64,000 nt of DNA from an uncultured Lachnospiraceae bacterium (GTDB lineage: Bacteria > Bacillota > Clostridia > Lachnospirales > Lachnospiraceae): positions 1 to 64,000 of the forward strand of contig CANSUS010000003.1 of NCBI GenBank assembly GCA_947650155.1, written 5' to 3'. The stretch's first letter is position 1, and the number at the start of each line of letters is the position of its first letter. The translations under genes were made by a program, and so were the position numbers. A model generated the notes under the pieces. It was not told the origin of the DNA, searched no databases, and worked only from the letters and a program-made list of their open reading frames with translations. Positions 52,938 through 63,300 of this stretch are shown here, piece after piece.

Positions 52938-54254
52938 TTACAGTCTCCAGTACAAATAACTGCCGTCTTCAAATTCCTTACGATCCAATAATCCTTTAAT
53001 ATCCAGAAGAACCTTCCTGGCATTTTCCGCTTTATAAAAACGGTCAATTTCTGTTTTTCCAAGTTCTTTAAATTCTTCATGGGCAACGGCAAGGATCACT
53101 GCATCCATATCCTTTATACTGCTTCGTCCGACAAATTCTATACCATATAAACGCTTCGCTTCTTCCGCATCCGCCGCCTCGTCCGTGATGAGCGGATCAA
53201 TGCCATATTCCTTTAATTCATTCACAATGTCAATGATCTTTGTATTTCTGGTGTCCGGGCAGTTTTCCTTAAAGGTAAAACCTAAAATGGCAACCCTGGC
53301 GCCTTTCACCGGAATGTCAGCCCTGATCAGATTTTTCACAAGACTTTCCGCCACATATTTTCCCATGTCGTCATTGATTCTTCGCCCGGAAAGAATGATC
53401 TGAGAATGATATCCCAGCTGCTCCGCCTTATAAGTAAGATAATACGGGTCTACGCCAATACAGTGGCCTCCCACTAAGCCCGGATAAAAATTCAGGAAAT
53501 TCCATTTTGTTCCCGCCGCCTTTAATACGGACTGGGTGTCAATTCCCATTTTATTAAAAATAATGGATAATTCATTCATGAATGCGATATTAATATCCCT
53601 TTGGCTGTTCTCAATCACTTTAGCCGCTTCCGCAACTTTAATGGACTCGGCACGATGTACGCCTGCTTCCACTACCAGTTCATATACCTTTGCCACTTCC
53701 TCCAGCGTTTCTTCGTCCATACCGGATACAATTTTGGTTATCGTCTCCAGCCGGTGTACTTTATCGCCGGGATTGATTCGTTCGGGAGAATAACCGATTT
53801 TAAAGTCCGTACCGCATTTTAAACCGGATTCTTTTTCCAGAATCGGTACACAGATCTCTTCCGTTACTCCCGGATATACGGTGGACTCAAATACGACGAT
53901 AGAACCTTTCTTTAAATTCTGTCCCAAAATACGGCTTGCTCCTTCCACCGGAGTCAGATCCGGCGTATGATCGGCATTGACCGGCGTAGGGACGGCAACA
54001 ATATGGAATTTCGCGTCCTTTAATTTCTCTGCGTCGGAAGTAAATTCCACCGTCGTACTTCCGATCACTTCGTCCCCCACTTCTTTTGTAGGATCGATTC
54101 CTTTTTTGTAAAGCGCTATTTTTTCCGCATTCAGATCGAATCCCACTACTTTCACTTTCTTTGCAAAAGCGACGGCAATCGGCATTCCTACATAGCCCAG
54201 ACCGACAAGTGAAATTTTTTCTTCGCCTTTTACTATTTTTTCATATAAGCTCAT
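52938..54254 (-). CDS. UDP-N-acetylhexosamine 6-dehydrogenase (TviB/WbpA/WbpO type)
   Basis: A 438-residue nucleotide-sugar dehydrogenase that oxidises C6 of a UDP-HexNAc to the uronic acid using [22 protein letters not shown] is the NAD motif; [11 protein letters not shown] and SPERINPGD are family blocks; [20 protein letters not shown] near residue 270 has the catalytic cysteine and is the form found in TviB/VipA rather than UDP-glucose dehydrogenases. It is two bases upstream of the GT4 at 54257. The likely product is UDP-GlcNAcA or, with the epimerase, UDP-GalNAcA. Confidence 0.88.
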   Translation of the reverse strand: MSLYEKIVKGEEKISLVGLGYVGMPIAVAFAKKVKVVGFDLNAEKIALYKKGIDPTKEVGDEVIGSTTVEFTSDAEKLKDAKFHIVAVPTPVNADHTPDLTPVEGASRILGQNLKKGSIVVFESTVYPGVTEEICVPILEKESGLKCGTDFKIGYSPERINPGDKVHRLETITKIVSGMDEETLEEVAKVYELVVEAGVHRAESIKVAEAAKVIENSQRDINIAFMNELSIIFNKMGIDTQSVLKAAGTKWNFLNFYPGLVGGHCIGVDPYYLTYKAEQLGYHSQIILSGRRINDDMGKYVAESLVKNLIRADIPVKGARVAILGFTFKENCPDTRNTKIIDIVNELKEYGIDPLITDEAADAEEAKRLYGIEFVGRSSIKDMDAVILAVAHEEFKELGKTEIDRFYKAENARKVLLDIKGLLDRKEFEDGSYLYWRL

Positions 54255-54256
54255 CT

Positions 54257-55378
54257 TTATAAACCCGTCCCTTCCTTATCATATGAATCAGTAATTTTTT
54301 TGATTTCCTCCATATATTTCAGTACAACATTTTTTCTGTTGAACTCTTTTCGCATCTTCATCCTTCCATTTTCCCCCATCTGCATTTTCTTATTATAACG
54401 CAGATTTAAAAATTGTTCCACTGCCCTGACCAAATCCGGCGTGTTTCCCGGTTCTACCAGAAAACCTGTTATCCCTTCTTCCACAATTTCCCTGCAGCCG
54501 CTTATATTACTTGCAATCACAACCCTTCCTGCCGCGGCAGCTTCCATGCATACATTGGACATGCCTTCATGAAAAGAAGGATGCACCAGACACTGACATC
54601 TCCCCAGTACGGGACGGATATCCTGCAGCATGCCGTGATAGCAGATCACTCCCTTTTTTGTCAGTTCTTCCAGTCTGGCTTTGTAATCTTCTTCACAAAA
54701 CCCCAGAATATGAAATACCGTATCAGGATATTTTTTTCTGATCTGTTCCGCCATTTCCAGAAAATGATCGATCCCCTTCGCTTTCTGCACTCTGGAAATA
54801 AAAACGAACTCCACCGGTTTTTCAGCATCCGGAAAGGAAATGCGGTTGAACTCCTCAATGTTGACGCCGGAGCCGTTTACCAGCTCATACCTGCCTCTGC
54901 CGATTCCGGCTTCTTCAAATACTTTCCTGTTCTCCGCGTTTTGAAAAAATACTTTTTCCACTCTGAAAAGACCCGTTTTATACAGCATAAGAGAAATCTT
55001 TTTTAAGATTCCCCCGCCCTCAATTGCTACGCCAAGACCCGTAATCGTACAAATATACGGTATTTTCAGACTGCCCGCAGCCAGCCCGCCGTACACATTG
55101 GGCTTGATCGTATAGGTTAGCACCACATCCGGCCGGATCTTTTTCACAATCTTACGATAGGTCAGAAAAAGTTTGAAATCGTGAACCGGATTGGTTCCCC
55201 GCCTTTCCACCGGCACGTCGATCACTTCACACCCAAGATCCGCAATCTTTTTTGTTTCCTCTGTCACCGGAAGTATAACAACAACCCGGTAGCCTTCCTC
55301 AATCAGACGTTCCACCAGTTCCTTACGGAAATTGTAGATTGTCATATTATGATTTACAATAACTAATACTGTCTTCAT
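54257..55378 (-). CDS. GT4 family glycosyltransferase (early-step candidate)
   Basis: A 373-residue GT-B enzyme. [22 protein letters not shown] at the start, [17 protein letters not shown] and [12 protein letters not shown] are typical of the GT4 group that adds the second sugar onto undecaprenyl-PP-sugars (PglA-like). [21 protein letters not shown] near residue 280 is the donor motif. The ATG at 55378 is chosen on the N-terminal motif. The site upstream is modest (GGCAGG). It directly follows the small initiating transferase, fitting a second-step role (inference). A shared hairpin lies in its leader. Confidence 0.87.
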   Translation of the reverse strand: MKTVLVIVNHNMTIYNFRKELVERLIEEGYRVVVILPVTEETKKIADLGCEVIDVPVERRGTNPVHDFKLFLTYRKIVKKIRPDVVLTYTIKPNVYGGLAAGSLKIPYICTITGLGVAIEGGGILKKISLMLYKTGLFRVEKVFFQNAENRKVFEEAGIGRGRYELVNGSGVNIEEFNRISFPDAEKPVEFVFISRVQKAKGIDHFLEMAEQIRKKYPDTVFHILGFCEEDYKARLEELTKKGVICYHGMLQDIRPVLGRCQCLVHPSFHEGMSNVCMEAAAAGRVVIASNISGCREIVEEGITGFLVEPGNTPDLVRAVEQFLNLRYNKKMQMGENGRMKMRKEFNRKNVVLKYMEEIKKITDSYDKEGTGL

Positions 55379-55389
55379 ACCTGCCTGTC

Positions 55390-55419
55390 CCCATCTGCGT
55401 GCGCTGGCACACATACAAA
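55390..55419 (-). repeat. Leader hairpin block, copy 2 (partner at 4830-4859)
   Basis: On the minus strand a 6-bp stem GTGTGC / GCACGC encloses a CAGC loop (55397-55412), followed by GATGGG as in copy 1. It lies between the small initiating transferase stop and the GT4 start. Relative to the downstream genes the two copies are in different reading frames, so RNA-level rather than protein-level conservation is likely. Confidence 0.55.
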
Positions 55420-55438
55420 TCAGGAAGTTTTTCCCGTC

Positions 55439-56056
55439 CTAATCCTGATCTTTCTCCTGCTCGTGCAGGGTTCCGGTTCCTCCCTCCACAACTCCCTCAT
55501 GATTCCATACGCTTGTCACTGTCTTAACGATACACTTCAGATCAAAGAAAAAACTCATCCGTTTTACATATTCTCCATCCAGCCTTGCCTTCTCTTCAAT
55601 TTCCAATTCGTCCCTGCCGTTGATCTGCGCCCATCCGGTAAGTCCCGGTAAAATAGCATTTGCGCCGTACTTATCCCTTTCGGCGATCAGGTCGTACTGA
55701 TTCCACAGCGCCGGTCTCGGTCCTACGATTGCCATATCCCCTTTCAGAATATTCATAATCTGGGGCAGCTCATCCAGGCTGGTTTTCCGTAAAAATTTTC
55801 CTACTTTCGTAATATACTGTTCCGGATTTTCCAGAAGATGAGTCGGCACATCCCCCGGAGTATCCGTCCGCATCGTGCGGAATTTATAAATATAAAAATA
55901 AGACTTGCCTATTCCCACTCTTTTCTGTTTGAAAAGAATCGGACCTCTGGAATCTATTTTAATTGCAATGACAAGGATCAAAAACACCCAGGATAAAATC
56001 ACAAGTCCCAAAAAAGAAACGACAGTGTCGATGACTCTCTTTATTTTCCGGTACAT
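55439..56056 (-). CDS. Small initiating sugar phosphotransferase (PglC/CapM-like)
   Basis: A 205-residue monotopic phosphoglycosyl transferase. A reentrant N-terminal hydrophobic segment (residues about 8-32) precedes the catalytic part: KIDSRGPILFKQKRVG, YKFRTMRTDTP, RKTSLDELPQIMNIL, VGPRPAL and GLTGWAQINGRDE. It would move a sugar-1-phosphate to undecaprenyl phosphate. The preceding 4,6-dehydratase suggests a 6-deoxy amino sugar such as those used by PglC (inference). The ATG at 56056 follows the dehydratase stop by four bases, with AGAGGTG before it. Second initiating enzyme of the window. Confidence 0.9.
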   Translation of the reverse strand: MYRKIKRVIDTVVSFLGLVILSWVFLILVIAIKIDSRGPILFKQKRVGIGKSYFYIYKFRTMRTDTPGDVPTHLLENPEQYITKVGKFLRKTSLDELPQIMNILKGDMAIVGPRPALWNQYDLIAERDKYGANAILPGLTGWAQINGRDELEIEEKARLDGEYVKRMSFFFDLKCIVKTVTSVWNHEGVVEGGTGTLHEQEKDQD

Positions 56057-56060
56057 CCCT

Positions 56061-57935
56061 TCACCTCTTCCCATACCGTTCTTCATACACATAGGTTGGC
56101 ACAATTTCCTTAATCAGCTGTTTAATATTATCATTTTCCAGTTCCGTTGCCTGCTTTAATCCGTGAAGCTGTTTGAAAAATTCCTCTTCGTCCAGTTCGA
56201 TCGGCTTCCCGATATGAATCATGGCATTCGCCGTATCCTGCATGCCTTCCTCGTCCATCAGAAGTTCCTCATACAGTTTTTCTCCCGGACGCAGCCCTGT
56301 AAACTCAATTTTAATATCCTCGTCCACTTTATAACCGGACAGACGGATCAGATTTTTGGCAAGATCCAGTATCCTTACCGGTTCTCCCATATCCAGTACA
56401 AAAATCTCGCCTCCCTTTGCATAAGCACCTGCCTGCAATACAAGGGATACTGCCTCCGGTATAGTCATAAAGTACCGGATAATGTCAGGATGTGTCACTG
56501 TCACCGGTCCTCCCGCCGCAATCTGCTTTCTGAAGAGCGGAATCACACTTCCGTTGCTCCCAAGCACATTACCAAACCGTACCGCCACAAATTCCGTATC
56601 ATAATGTTTGTTAAAAGTCTGGATAATCATTTCACAGATCCGCTTGCTCGCACCCATAATATTCGTGGGATTTACCGCCTTATCCGTTGAAATCATAACA
56701 AACCGCTTCGCGCCCGCCTGCGCCGCCGCCTGCGCCGTTTTGAAGGTTCCGAATACATTATTTTTGATCGCCTCGTTGGGACTTTCTTCCATTAACGGCA
56801 CATGCTTGTGAGCCGCCGCATGATAGACAATATCCGGGTGGTACTCGTCAAAAATGGCGTTCATCCGGTTGGTATTACGCACCGAAGCGATCAATACAAC
56901 CAGATCCAGATTTTCATGCTTCGCCAGAAGTTCCTGTTGAATGTCATAGGCATTATTTTCATAAATATCCACAATAATCAATTGTTTCGGTTGATGTGTG
57001 GCAATCTGCCTGCACAGCTCGCTTCCGATCGAACCGCCGCCGCCGGTCACCAGAATCACCTTCCCTTTGACATAGCCCAAAATGGAATCCAGATCTACCT
57101 TGATGGGATCACGGCCAAGCAGATCTTCCACCTCCACATCCCGCAGCTTGCTCACGTCCACTTCCCCGTTGACCAATTGATAGATTCCGGGAAGAGAGCG
57201 CAGTTTACAGGTTGTTTCCTGACAGATCTGTAAAATATCCCTGATGACCGTTCGGGGAGCGGAGGGAATCGCCACGAAAATCTCATCTATGGAATAAAGA
57301 TCCACCGCCTCTATAATTTTATTTCTGCCGCCGATTACCTTGATCCCCTGAATATAACGTCCCCATTTATTCGGATCGTCGTCTATGATGCATTTAATGA
57401 CCATTGTACTGTAGTTGCTGGAAACAATCTCTTTTATAATGGCATTCCCTGCCTCTCCCGCGCCGATAATCATAACAGCCGTATCATTTTTCTTATTCTG
57501 GCTCTTATGCTTTAATCCCCTGAAAAACCGGTAAGAAAACCGGCTCGCAAAGGTAAACGCCACTAAAAGAAACGCATACATAAAATAATAACTTTTCGGA
57601 ATCGGCATATGGAATATCACCATGACAACCGCCATAATCGTTGCCGAACAAAAAGAACCCACGACCACGTTCTGAAGTTCATTCACGCCCGCAAATGCCC
57701 AAAGACTGTGATAAAGCCGGAAAATATAAAAGCATAAAAGAGTAATCAGTATATTGACCGGCAGCATCCTTGAAACCGTATCTAAAAAATAATCCGGTAT
57801 CGCGCTCATGCCTTCATCCAGGAAGCGAAGCACAATAGCAAGTCCGCTGGCGAGACAGACGCTCAGAATGTCATAAATCACCAGGCAGGTCCTTCGATAT
57901 AATAATTGATAATTAAAGGGTTTCCTTTTTTTCAT
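56061..57935 (-). CDS. Membrane UDP-GlcNAc 4,6-dehydratase (PglF/WbpM/CapD-like)
   Basis: A 624-residue protein: four N-terminal membrane helices (residues about 10-145), a nucleotide-binding-like domain (about 145-290) and a C-terminal SDR domain. VTGGGGSIGSELCRQ is its NAD motif, HAAAHKHVPLMEESPNEAI a family block, and MISTDKAVNPTNIMGASKR carries the altered Met-Lys type active site of these dehydratases. It makes UDP-4-keto-6-deoxy-GlcNAc, precursor for QuiNAc, FucNAc or bacillosamine. No PglE/LegC-type aminotransferase is seen in the window. The ATG at 57935 has GGGAA before it and gives the expected N-terminus. Confidence 0.9.
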   Translation of the reverse strand: MKKRKPFNYQLLYRRTCLVIYDILSVCLASGLAIVLRFLDEGMSAIPDYFLDTVSRMLPVNILITLLCFYIFRLYHSLWAFAGVNELQNVVVGSFCSATIMAVVMVIFHMPIPKSYYFMYAFLLVAFTFASRFSYRFFRGLKHKSQNKKNDTAVMIIGAGEAGNAIIKEIVSSNYSTMVIKCIIDDDPNKWGRYIQGIKVIGGRNKIIEAVDLYSIDEIFVAIPSAPRTVIRDILQICQETTCKLRSLPGIYQLVNGEVDVSKLRDVEVEDLLGRDPIKVDLDSILGYVKGKVILVTGGGGSIGSELCRQIATHQPKQLIIVDIYENNAYDIQQELLAKHENLDLVVLIASVRNTNRMNAIFDEYHPDIVYHAAAHKHVPLMEESPNEAIKNNVFGTFKTAQAAAQAGAKRFVMISTDKAVNPTNIMGASKRICEMIIQTFNKHYDTEFVAVRFGNVLGSNGSVIPLFRKQIAAGGPVTVTHPDIIRYFMTIPEAVSLVLQAGAYAKGGEIFVLDMGEPVRILDLAKNLIRLSGYKVDEDIKIEFTGLRPGEKLYEELLMDEEGMQDTANAMIHIGKPIELDEEEFFKQLHGLKQATELENDNIKQLIKEIVPTYVYEERYGKR

Positions 57936-57954
57936 ATCTATTTCCCAATTCCCT

Positions 57955-60393
57955 TCACACTCTGCTCTTATTTTTGTCAAATAATAACGGTGCCATAGTA
58001 AGAAGCCAGATAAATCCAAACGGGTTACAAGGATGGAAATTCCATTCTACGATACCTGCTACAAGAAACGCGCTCATTATGGCAAGCGGCAATTCTGCGC
58101 AGGCAACTTTCTTTTTTCGATAAAACAAATAGGCAAAAACGACCGATGCAATATTCACAACCGCCAGCATAATTCCCGCTGCAATTCCATTGTCATAAGC
58201 TGTCTGTAAATATATATTATGTGCATGCATGACCTTTCCATCCACACTCATCACATCATGTCCTGTAAAATTCAGATTTTCAAAATATTTTTGGTAAATT
58301 TCAAAACGGCCGTTGGAAATATCCTCTGTGGAAAACATGGAATCCCCCGCTTCCCCGCCGATCCCTGCCGTCCCGTCCGCAGAGGCTACAAGCAGATAGT
58401 CCTGTTTCATCATGGAAATATAACCCGGATCATCTGAACCAAAGATCATCGCCGATTTATCGTCCATCCCCAGAATACGCATATTAAACGCCCACACAAA
58501 TCTGGCGACAGTCATATAACGGGGCGAATCCGGCTTATCTCCCTTAACAATAGAATCCACAAACACTTCAATATCATAGATATACGGTTCATTCACAACT
58601 GCCGGTATGGTCCGTGTCGCTGTAAAAACAACCGGAACTCCTATGATTACTGTGAGAATCAGCGCAAACATCCTTTTTCCGACCCTGAAAAACCATTCTT
58701 TTCCTTTTCCCTTTGTCGTAATAAATAAAAGGACTGCACCTGTAAAAAGAATCGCCACATAGCCTGTTCTTGACAGTGTCATAATCAGATAGCCAGCCGC
58801 AGCTCCCACAAGGAGCAGCTCTTTCCACGTATCCGCCAGACGGTCGGAATATTTTGTCTTGGAAAAATATCTGGCAAGCGCCGCACAAAGTACTGCGGTC
58901 AGATAAACTGCCGTTGTAGTCGAAGTATGAAACCACATCGGATAACGTACGTACATAAAATAATGATAAGGCCTGTGTAAAAGAGATTGTATCAGTACTG
59001 CCGCGAAACTGAGCAGAATCCCGTTTGTTAAATTAGCTAAAAAGATCCCTTTTCTCTGCCACGCTCCAAACCGTAAAAAGCAGATCAGAAACATGACAGT
59101 CATAACAATGGGCCATGCCCACTTATGCCGGAAAATAATCATAAGCGCAGAAAGCGCAGAAAGAAGCAGCGCATAAACGATATTCACACGCGCAATCTGC
59201 TTCTTTATAAAACTGCGGACTACCTGAATGACCACAATCCCGCCTGCCGCCGTCACGCCGACCGTAAGCGTCATAAGAGATTCCTCTTCTAAGACGCCCG
59301 GAAAATTCAATTTATAAACAACGCCCGCAATCAAAACAATTACCAGATATACTGCATTTGCAATGTTCAAGAGTTCCTTTTTGGTAAACGTCACAATCAT
59401 AGCCAGTGACAGCCATATCAAAACACGGCGGAACGCCTCATAATGCATATAATTGGATAGTCCGTTCACATAGGCAGTACAGTACCAGACAGCCTCCGCA
59501 ATACAGACCGACTGCAAAATATCCGTCACTCTGTATGCCGGAAGTTTCTCTTTTATCTCATCATATTTTTCATCCCTTTTATGATTCAGACCGTAAAAAA
59601 GAACGGCGGCAAAAAGCAGAATACCGCTTTCATATACCACAATATCAAGCGGTCTTTTGCTGAAAAGCTTTACCGGCCATACCGCCGCCATACTGACAAC
59701 AGTCAGAATCACTAAAACAGGATTCCCGATCCTTTTTGCCCATTTCCCAACCAGAATCTCTTTTTCTTCCGGTTTCTTCTCAGACAGTTTTCCGGTCAGG
59801 AAAATAAGCGCCGCGCAAATAAGCGCCATTCCGATACAGTAGGCGCTTTTGCGCTTAAAGGAAAGCGCAGCAATATAATCATAACGGGTAATGAGATTTA
59901 CCTCCGGGACTTCCTCCCCGTTATAATAATAAGTTCCGTTTGTGGTCACCCCTGAAAAAAAATCTTCTTCCAGCGCAAGCAGCGCCTCTTCTCCAAGGCT
60001 CTCTACAGTATAATAATACTCCTGTCCGATCTGTACCGGTAAATTTACTTCAAAAGAAACAAATCCGGGCTCCTGCATATTACTGATATCCGCCTGCACT
60101 ACTTTCAAATCGTTAAAAGCCGCATCTTTAACGCGGAGTTGTAAAATGGTATTTATATTTTCACTGCATACATATATCTGCAGATTTTCAATTTCCTCAC
60201 ACTGCGGAACAAACATCTGCATCACCGGCCTGTCCACACTGACAGGTTCCGTCGTTCCTGCAATAATCTCTGTACTTTTTAATGTAAGATGATGTTTGAC
60301 CAGTCCGAGAGGACCTGTAATAAGAATGATAAATACTGCCAGAAATGCGGTCATATATTGTATCATTCTGCTTAATTTTATTGTTTTGTTCAT
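57955..60393 (-). CDS. Large O-antigen-ligase/Wzy-like membrane polymerase
   Basis: An 812-residue membrane protein with an N-terminal anchor, an external beta-rich domain of about 140 residues and then about twelve membrane segments. A large external loop near residues 590-720 and the HAHNIYLQTAYDNGIAAG block near 730 are marks of the Wzy_C/O-antigen ligase superfamily, which polymerise or transfer lipid-linked glycans outside the membrane. Its size is above that of most Wzy proteins because of the N-terminal domain. It directly precedes the dehydratase gene. Confidence 0.8.
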   Translation of the reverse strand: MNKTIKLSRMIQYMTAFLAVFIILITGPLGLVKHHLTLKSTEIIAGTTEPVSVDRPVMQMFVPQCEEIENLQIYVCSENINTILQLRVKDAAFNDLKVVQADISNMQEPGFVSFEVNLPVQIGQEYYYTVESLGEEALLALEEDFFSGVTTNGTYYYNGEEVPEVNLITRYDYIAALSFKRKSAYCIGMALICAALIFLTGKLSEKKPEEKEILVGKWAKRIGNPVLVILTVVSMAAVWPVKLFSKRPLDIVVYESGILLFAAVLFYGLNHKRDEKYDEIKEKLPAYRVTDILQSVCIAEAVWYCTAYVNGLSNYMHYEAFRRVLIWLSLAMIVTFTKKELLNIANAVYLVIVLIAGVVYKLNFPGVLEEESLMTLTVGVTAAGGIVVIQVVRSFIKKQIARVNIVYALLLSALSALMIIFRHKWAWPIVMTVMFLICFLRFGAWQRKGIFLANLTNGILLSFAAVLIQSLLHRPYHYFMYVRYPMWFHTSTTTAVYLTAVLCAALARYFSKTKYSDRLADTWKELLLVGAAAGYLIMTLSRTGYVAILFTGAVLLFITTKGKGKEWFFRVGKRMFALILTVIIGVPVVFTATRTIPAVVNEPYIYDIEVFVDSIVKGDKPDSPRYMTVARFVWAFNMRILGMDDKSAMIFGSDDPGYISMMKQDYLLVASADGTAGIGGEAGDSMFSTEDISNGRFEIYQKYFENLNFTGHDVMSVDGKVMHAHNIYLQTAYDNGIAAGIMLAVVNIASVVFAYLFYRKKKVACAELPLAIMSAFLVAGIVEWNFHPCNPFGFIWLLTMAPLLFDKNKSRV

Positions 60394-60468
60394 TCCCGCC
60401 TAATCCATTCCTTATGCACTGTGCAAAATCATGCTCTCTGCTTCAACACAACAACCGATAGTAGTATA

Positions 60469-62229
60469 TCACAGCAGCCTGTAAATAACAAATCTAACTT
60501 CTCCGTTTACGACAATTTCTTCCATTTCTTCTATCTCACAGTTATACCCTTTCTCTTCATAGTACGCCTTCAGCCATTCCACATCACGATTGACTTTGGA
60601 TACAAAAAATACATGGTCTTTCTCTAACAGATCCTGTTGTATATTCCCGATCCCTCTTTGCGCTGTCTTTTTCTCATAAAGCGGACTTTTGGCAGTCCAT
60701 CCGCCGCACAGATCAAAATTTCTGTAGGAATGATCCACATCCGTAAACATTTTTTCTGTATAATCCACTGTAGAATAGACATCCACAAAATAGAAATGAT
60801 CCTGATTTTCTTTAAAATAATCCTGCAATACCATCCACTCTTTATTCACACTGCTTCTATGCGCATACTCTTCCGCTGTCTTTTTCAGGATTCCGGGAAA
60901 ACTTAAAAGCACAATCATGCAGGCAATTGCACTGACCGTAATCCTGCTCGCCTTCTTTTTCTTCCATTCGCCGGCTAAAAGTGCGAATAAAAGCACCGTC
61001 TCCATTAAGAACAGTCCATGCGTGATCCTCTCCGGCGTCCGGTTTCTCAAAATAATATACATCCAGCAGACGCTCCTTGCCAAAAGAAGCATCGGAATCT
61101 TCCAGAAATAATTTTTATCCCTGTTGTCAATTGCCGCAAGCACAAGCAGAAAATACACAAACAGCACAAGCGCGTTATAGGGCATATACTCCGCCGACAA
61201 AAGACTGTGCCGGTAAAGCCATACTGCCGTCCTAGAGTCTGTCAGAAATAATGTGTTCCCATTTCGCTTCTCCTTCTGATAAAGCACCATTTTTTCCATG
61301 ACACTGTCATCTATTTTGTCATCCAATGCAAAATTATAATTTTCTATCAGATGAACCTCTTCCGGCTTAAGCCCAGCCTCCTCATAAAATTCTTCATTGT
61401 CTTCAAACTTAGGATAACCTAAAAAATCATAAATTTCCGTCCGTTCCTCAAAAAAATGGTTAAATCTTTCCCATTCCTCTGAACTATATGCCAGTTTATT
61501 GATAAAAAGTGCAATCCCCATACACAAAAGTGTACTTCCGATCACTCCAAAATACTGAATACAGTTTTTCTTTGTTACTATTTTATCCTCTTTTGTCCAT
61601 TTAAAAAGTCCGGCCGCAAGAAGAAACGGAAAAAGAAGCAGCGCCATTTCCGTCCTGATCATAAATGCAAGTACTGTCAGCACAATACTGAGTACATTTC
61701 TTTTAAGAAACTGCGCAGCGCTTCCGGTATGTTCACTCGTATAAAACCAGAATACAGCCGCCGCCATAAGAATTGCAGAAGTCATCGTATACTGTACATA
61801 AACCAGTTCGTATAAAAGCACGCCCCCTGCAAAAAGAACCGTCAAAACGGCAAGCGCTGCTTTTTTCCACAGCGCTTCCACAAAATCCGTCACACGCCGG
61901 CAGATCAGAAAAACCGCCCCAAACTGACAGCCGCATAAAAACAAGCCATACCAAGGTATGTCGCATCCTGACAACCGGGGAAACAGCTTATAAAACAGGG
62001 CAATCAGCGCGCCAATCGGATACAGCATCTGTATATTTCTTCCTTCCGGCGTTCCCGTATAGCTGCCGCATAAAATATCACGCATCGTTGTATCATCATT
62101 CATACAGTAATAATAATCAAAAAACACTGCAAGAAGAATCATCAGACTTCCGACCGCTGCTGCCGCAGTTATACACCCCTGTACCTTTGGCGACTTCATT
62201 CGTTTATTTAACCATTCGTTTTTTTCCAT
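60469..62229 (-). CDS. Polytopic membrane protein, GT-C-like, unassigned
   Basis: A 586-residue membrane protein with about eleven hydrophobic segments and a soluble C-terminal domain of about 110 residues. YYYCMNDDTTMRDILCGSY near residue 42 places an acidic pair in the first external loop, as in GT-C glycosyltransferases; a similar early acidic loop occurs in the DUF6056 protein at 27600-28943. AAGG precedes the ATG, and the first 26 bases overlap the acyltransferase gene. A role as polyprenyl-phosphate-dependent glycosyltransferase is inferred. Confidence 0.6.
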   Translation of the reverse strand: MEKNEWLNKRMKSPKVQGCITAAAAVGSLMILLAVFFDYYYCMNDDTTMRDILCGSYTGTPEGRNIQMLYPIGALIALFYKLFPRLSGCDIPWYGLFLCGCQFGAVFLICRRVTDFVEALWKKAALAVLTVLFAGGVLLYELVYVQYTMTSAILMAAAVFWFYTSEHTGSAAQFLKRNVLSIVLTVLAFMIRTEMALLLFPFLLAAGLFKWTKEDKIVTKKNCIQYFGVIGSTLLCMGIALFINKLAYSSEEWERFNHFFEERTEIYDFLGYPKFEDNEEFYEEAGLKPEEVHLIENYNFALDDKIDDSVMEKMVLYQKEKRNGNTLFLTDSRTAVWLYRHSLLSAEYMPYNALVLFVYFLLVLAAIDNRDKNYFWKIPMLLLARSVCWMYIILRNRTPERITHGLFLMETVLLFALLAGEWKKKKASRITVSAIACMIVLLSFPGILKKTAEEYAHRSSVNKEWMVLQDYFKENQDHFYFVDVYSTVDYTEKMFTDVDHSYRNFDLCGGWTAKSPLYEKKTAQRGIGNIQQDLLEKDHVFFVSKVNRDVEWLKAYYEEKGYNCEIEEMEEIVVNGEVRFVIYRLL

Positions 62230-63277
62230 ACTGTAACCTTCCGCCTACTTTCAAAAACAACTGTTGTCTGCAAAGCTCAATGCCTGCACATACGAAATAA
62301 ACTAACGCCAGACTCCCCGTCATCCATAAAACAAATCCCGGCGACTGCGACTGTTTCTCTGCCAAAAGCCACCCGGGCCATACATAACGCAGATCTATGT
62401 GTTCATGAATCAGGTAAACGCCAAAAGAAGCGCTGCCAAGAACGCCTGTTACTTTTCCTGCCGTTTCCGAATTGATCCTGATCCGGGAAAAGGCAGCAAG
62501 CAGACCGACTGCCGCCAGATAGCACAAAATATGATTGTAGCTGTAGGCATAGGTCACAATGTCTTTCAAATGTCCGGTCCGTAAACATACCATCCTTAAT
62601 ACAAAAGCGCTCATGAAAATACCTGTGACCGAAAGAAGATACAACAGGAATCCCCTCCCTTTTCCGGACAAAAAAGCAAATCCAAACCGCCGGAAGTACG
62701 CCCCCGTCATATAAAGGCAGAGAAACCACAAAATATCATATCCGCTTTTATCCACTGCAAAAGGAAGCGGCAGAATTGATTTTGCCAGACTGAAAATACC
62801 GATCAAAACAAGCAGCAGATTCCTCATCTTTTTTTGTTCCATTGTAGACAGAACCGGATTGATCACAGGCAAAAGCAGATACAAAATCACATAATCGGTC
62901 ACGAACCAGTAATGTTCTGTCAGAATCGGAAAGACATAGTAAGCGCCTTTGTAAAGATCTATTTCTTCTGTTCCTGTAAGTCCGGCACAAACCGCCGCCA
63001 TTCCAAGCAGAACGGAATAAAAAAATACCTGTCCCCACAACCGGAGTAGTTTTGAAAACCGGAACTCCTTCTCTATCAGGAAATAACCGCTGATCAGTAC
63101 ATAGACATTCACTGCCGGATAAAAAAAAGCTTCAAAAATCCATGCAAGATATTCGTTCGTTCCATGCATGTCCATAAAATCGGAAAGGACATTTCCCTTA
63201 TCCAGATAATGCAGGCCAATAATCATGCACATGGCAAGTATACGTAAAAGCTCAAAATTCATTTCCCGCTTCTTCAT
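62204..63277 (-). CDS. Acyltransferase-3 family membrane protein
   Basis: A 357-residue membrane protein with ten or so segments. NFELLRILAMCMIIGLHY at the start is the acyltransferase-3 motif, with the conserved Arg and His; NVYVLISGYFLIEKEF near residue 55 is also typical. It resembles WecH/OafA-type sugar O-acetyltransferases. AAAGGAG lies before the ATG. It follows the pseG-like gene, so the acceptor could be a pseudaminic-type sugar or another residue (inference). Second of this family in the window. Confidence 0.85.
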   Translation of the reverse strand: MKKREMNFELLRILAMCMIIGLHYLDKGNVLSDFMDMHGTNEYLAWIFEAFFYPAVNVYVLISGYFLIEKEFRFSKLLRLWGQVFFYSVLLGMAAVCAGLTGTEEIDLYKGAYYVFPILTEHYWFVTDYVILYLLLPVINPVLSTMEQKKMRNLLLVLIGIFSLAKSILPLPFAVDKSGYDILWFLCLYMTGAYFRRFGFAFLSGKGRGFLLYLLSVTGIFMSAFVLRMVCLRTGHLKDIVTYAYSYNHILCYLAAVGLLAAFSRIRINSETAGKVTGVLGSASFGVYLIHEHIDLRYVWPGWLLAEKQSQSPGFVLWMTGSLALVYFVCAGIELCRQQLFLKVGGRLQYGKKRMVK

Positions 63278-63300
63278 GAACGCTCCTTTCTTAAAACCGG

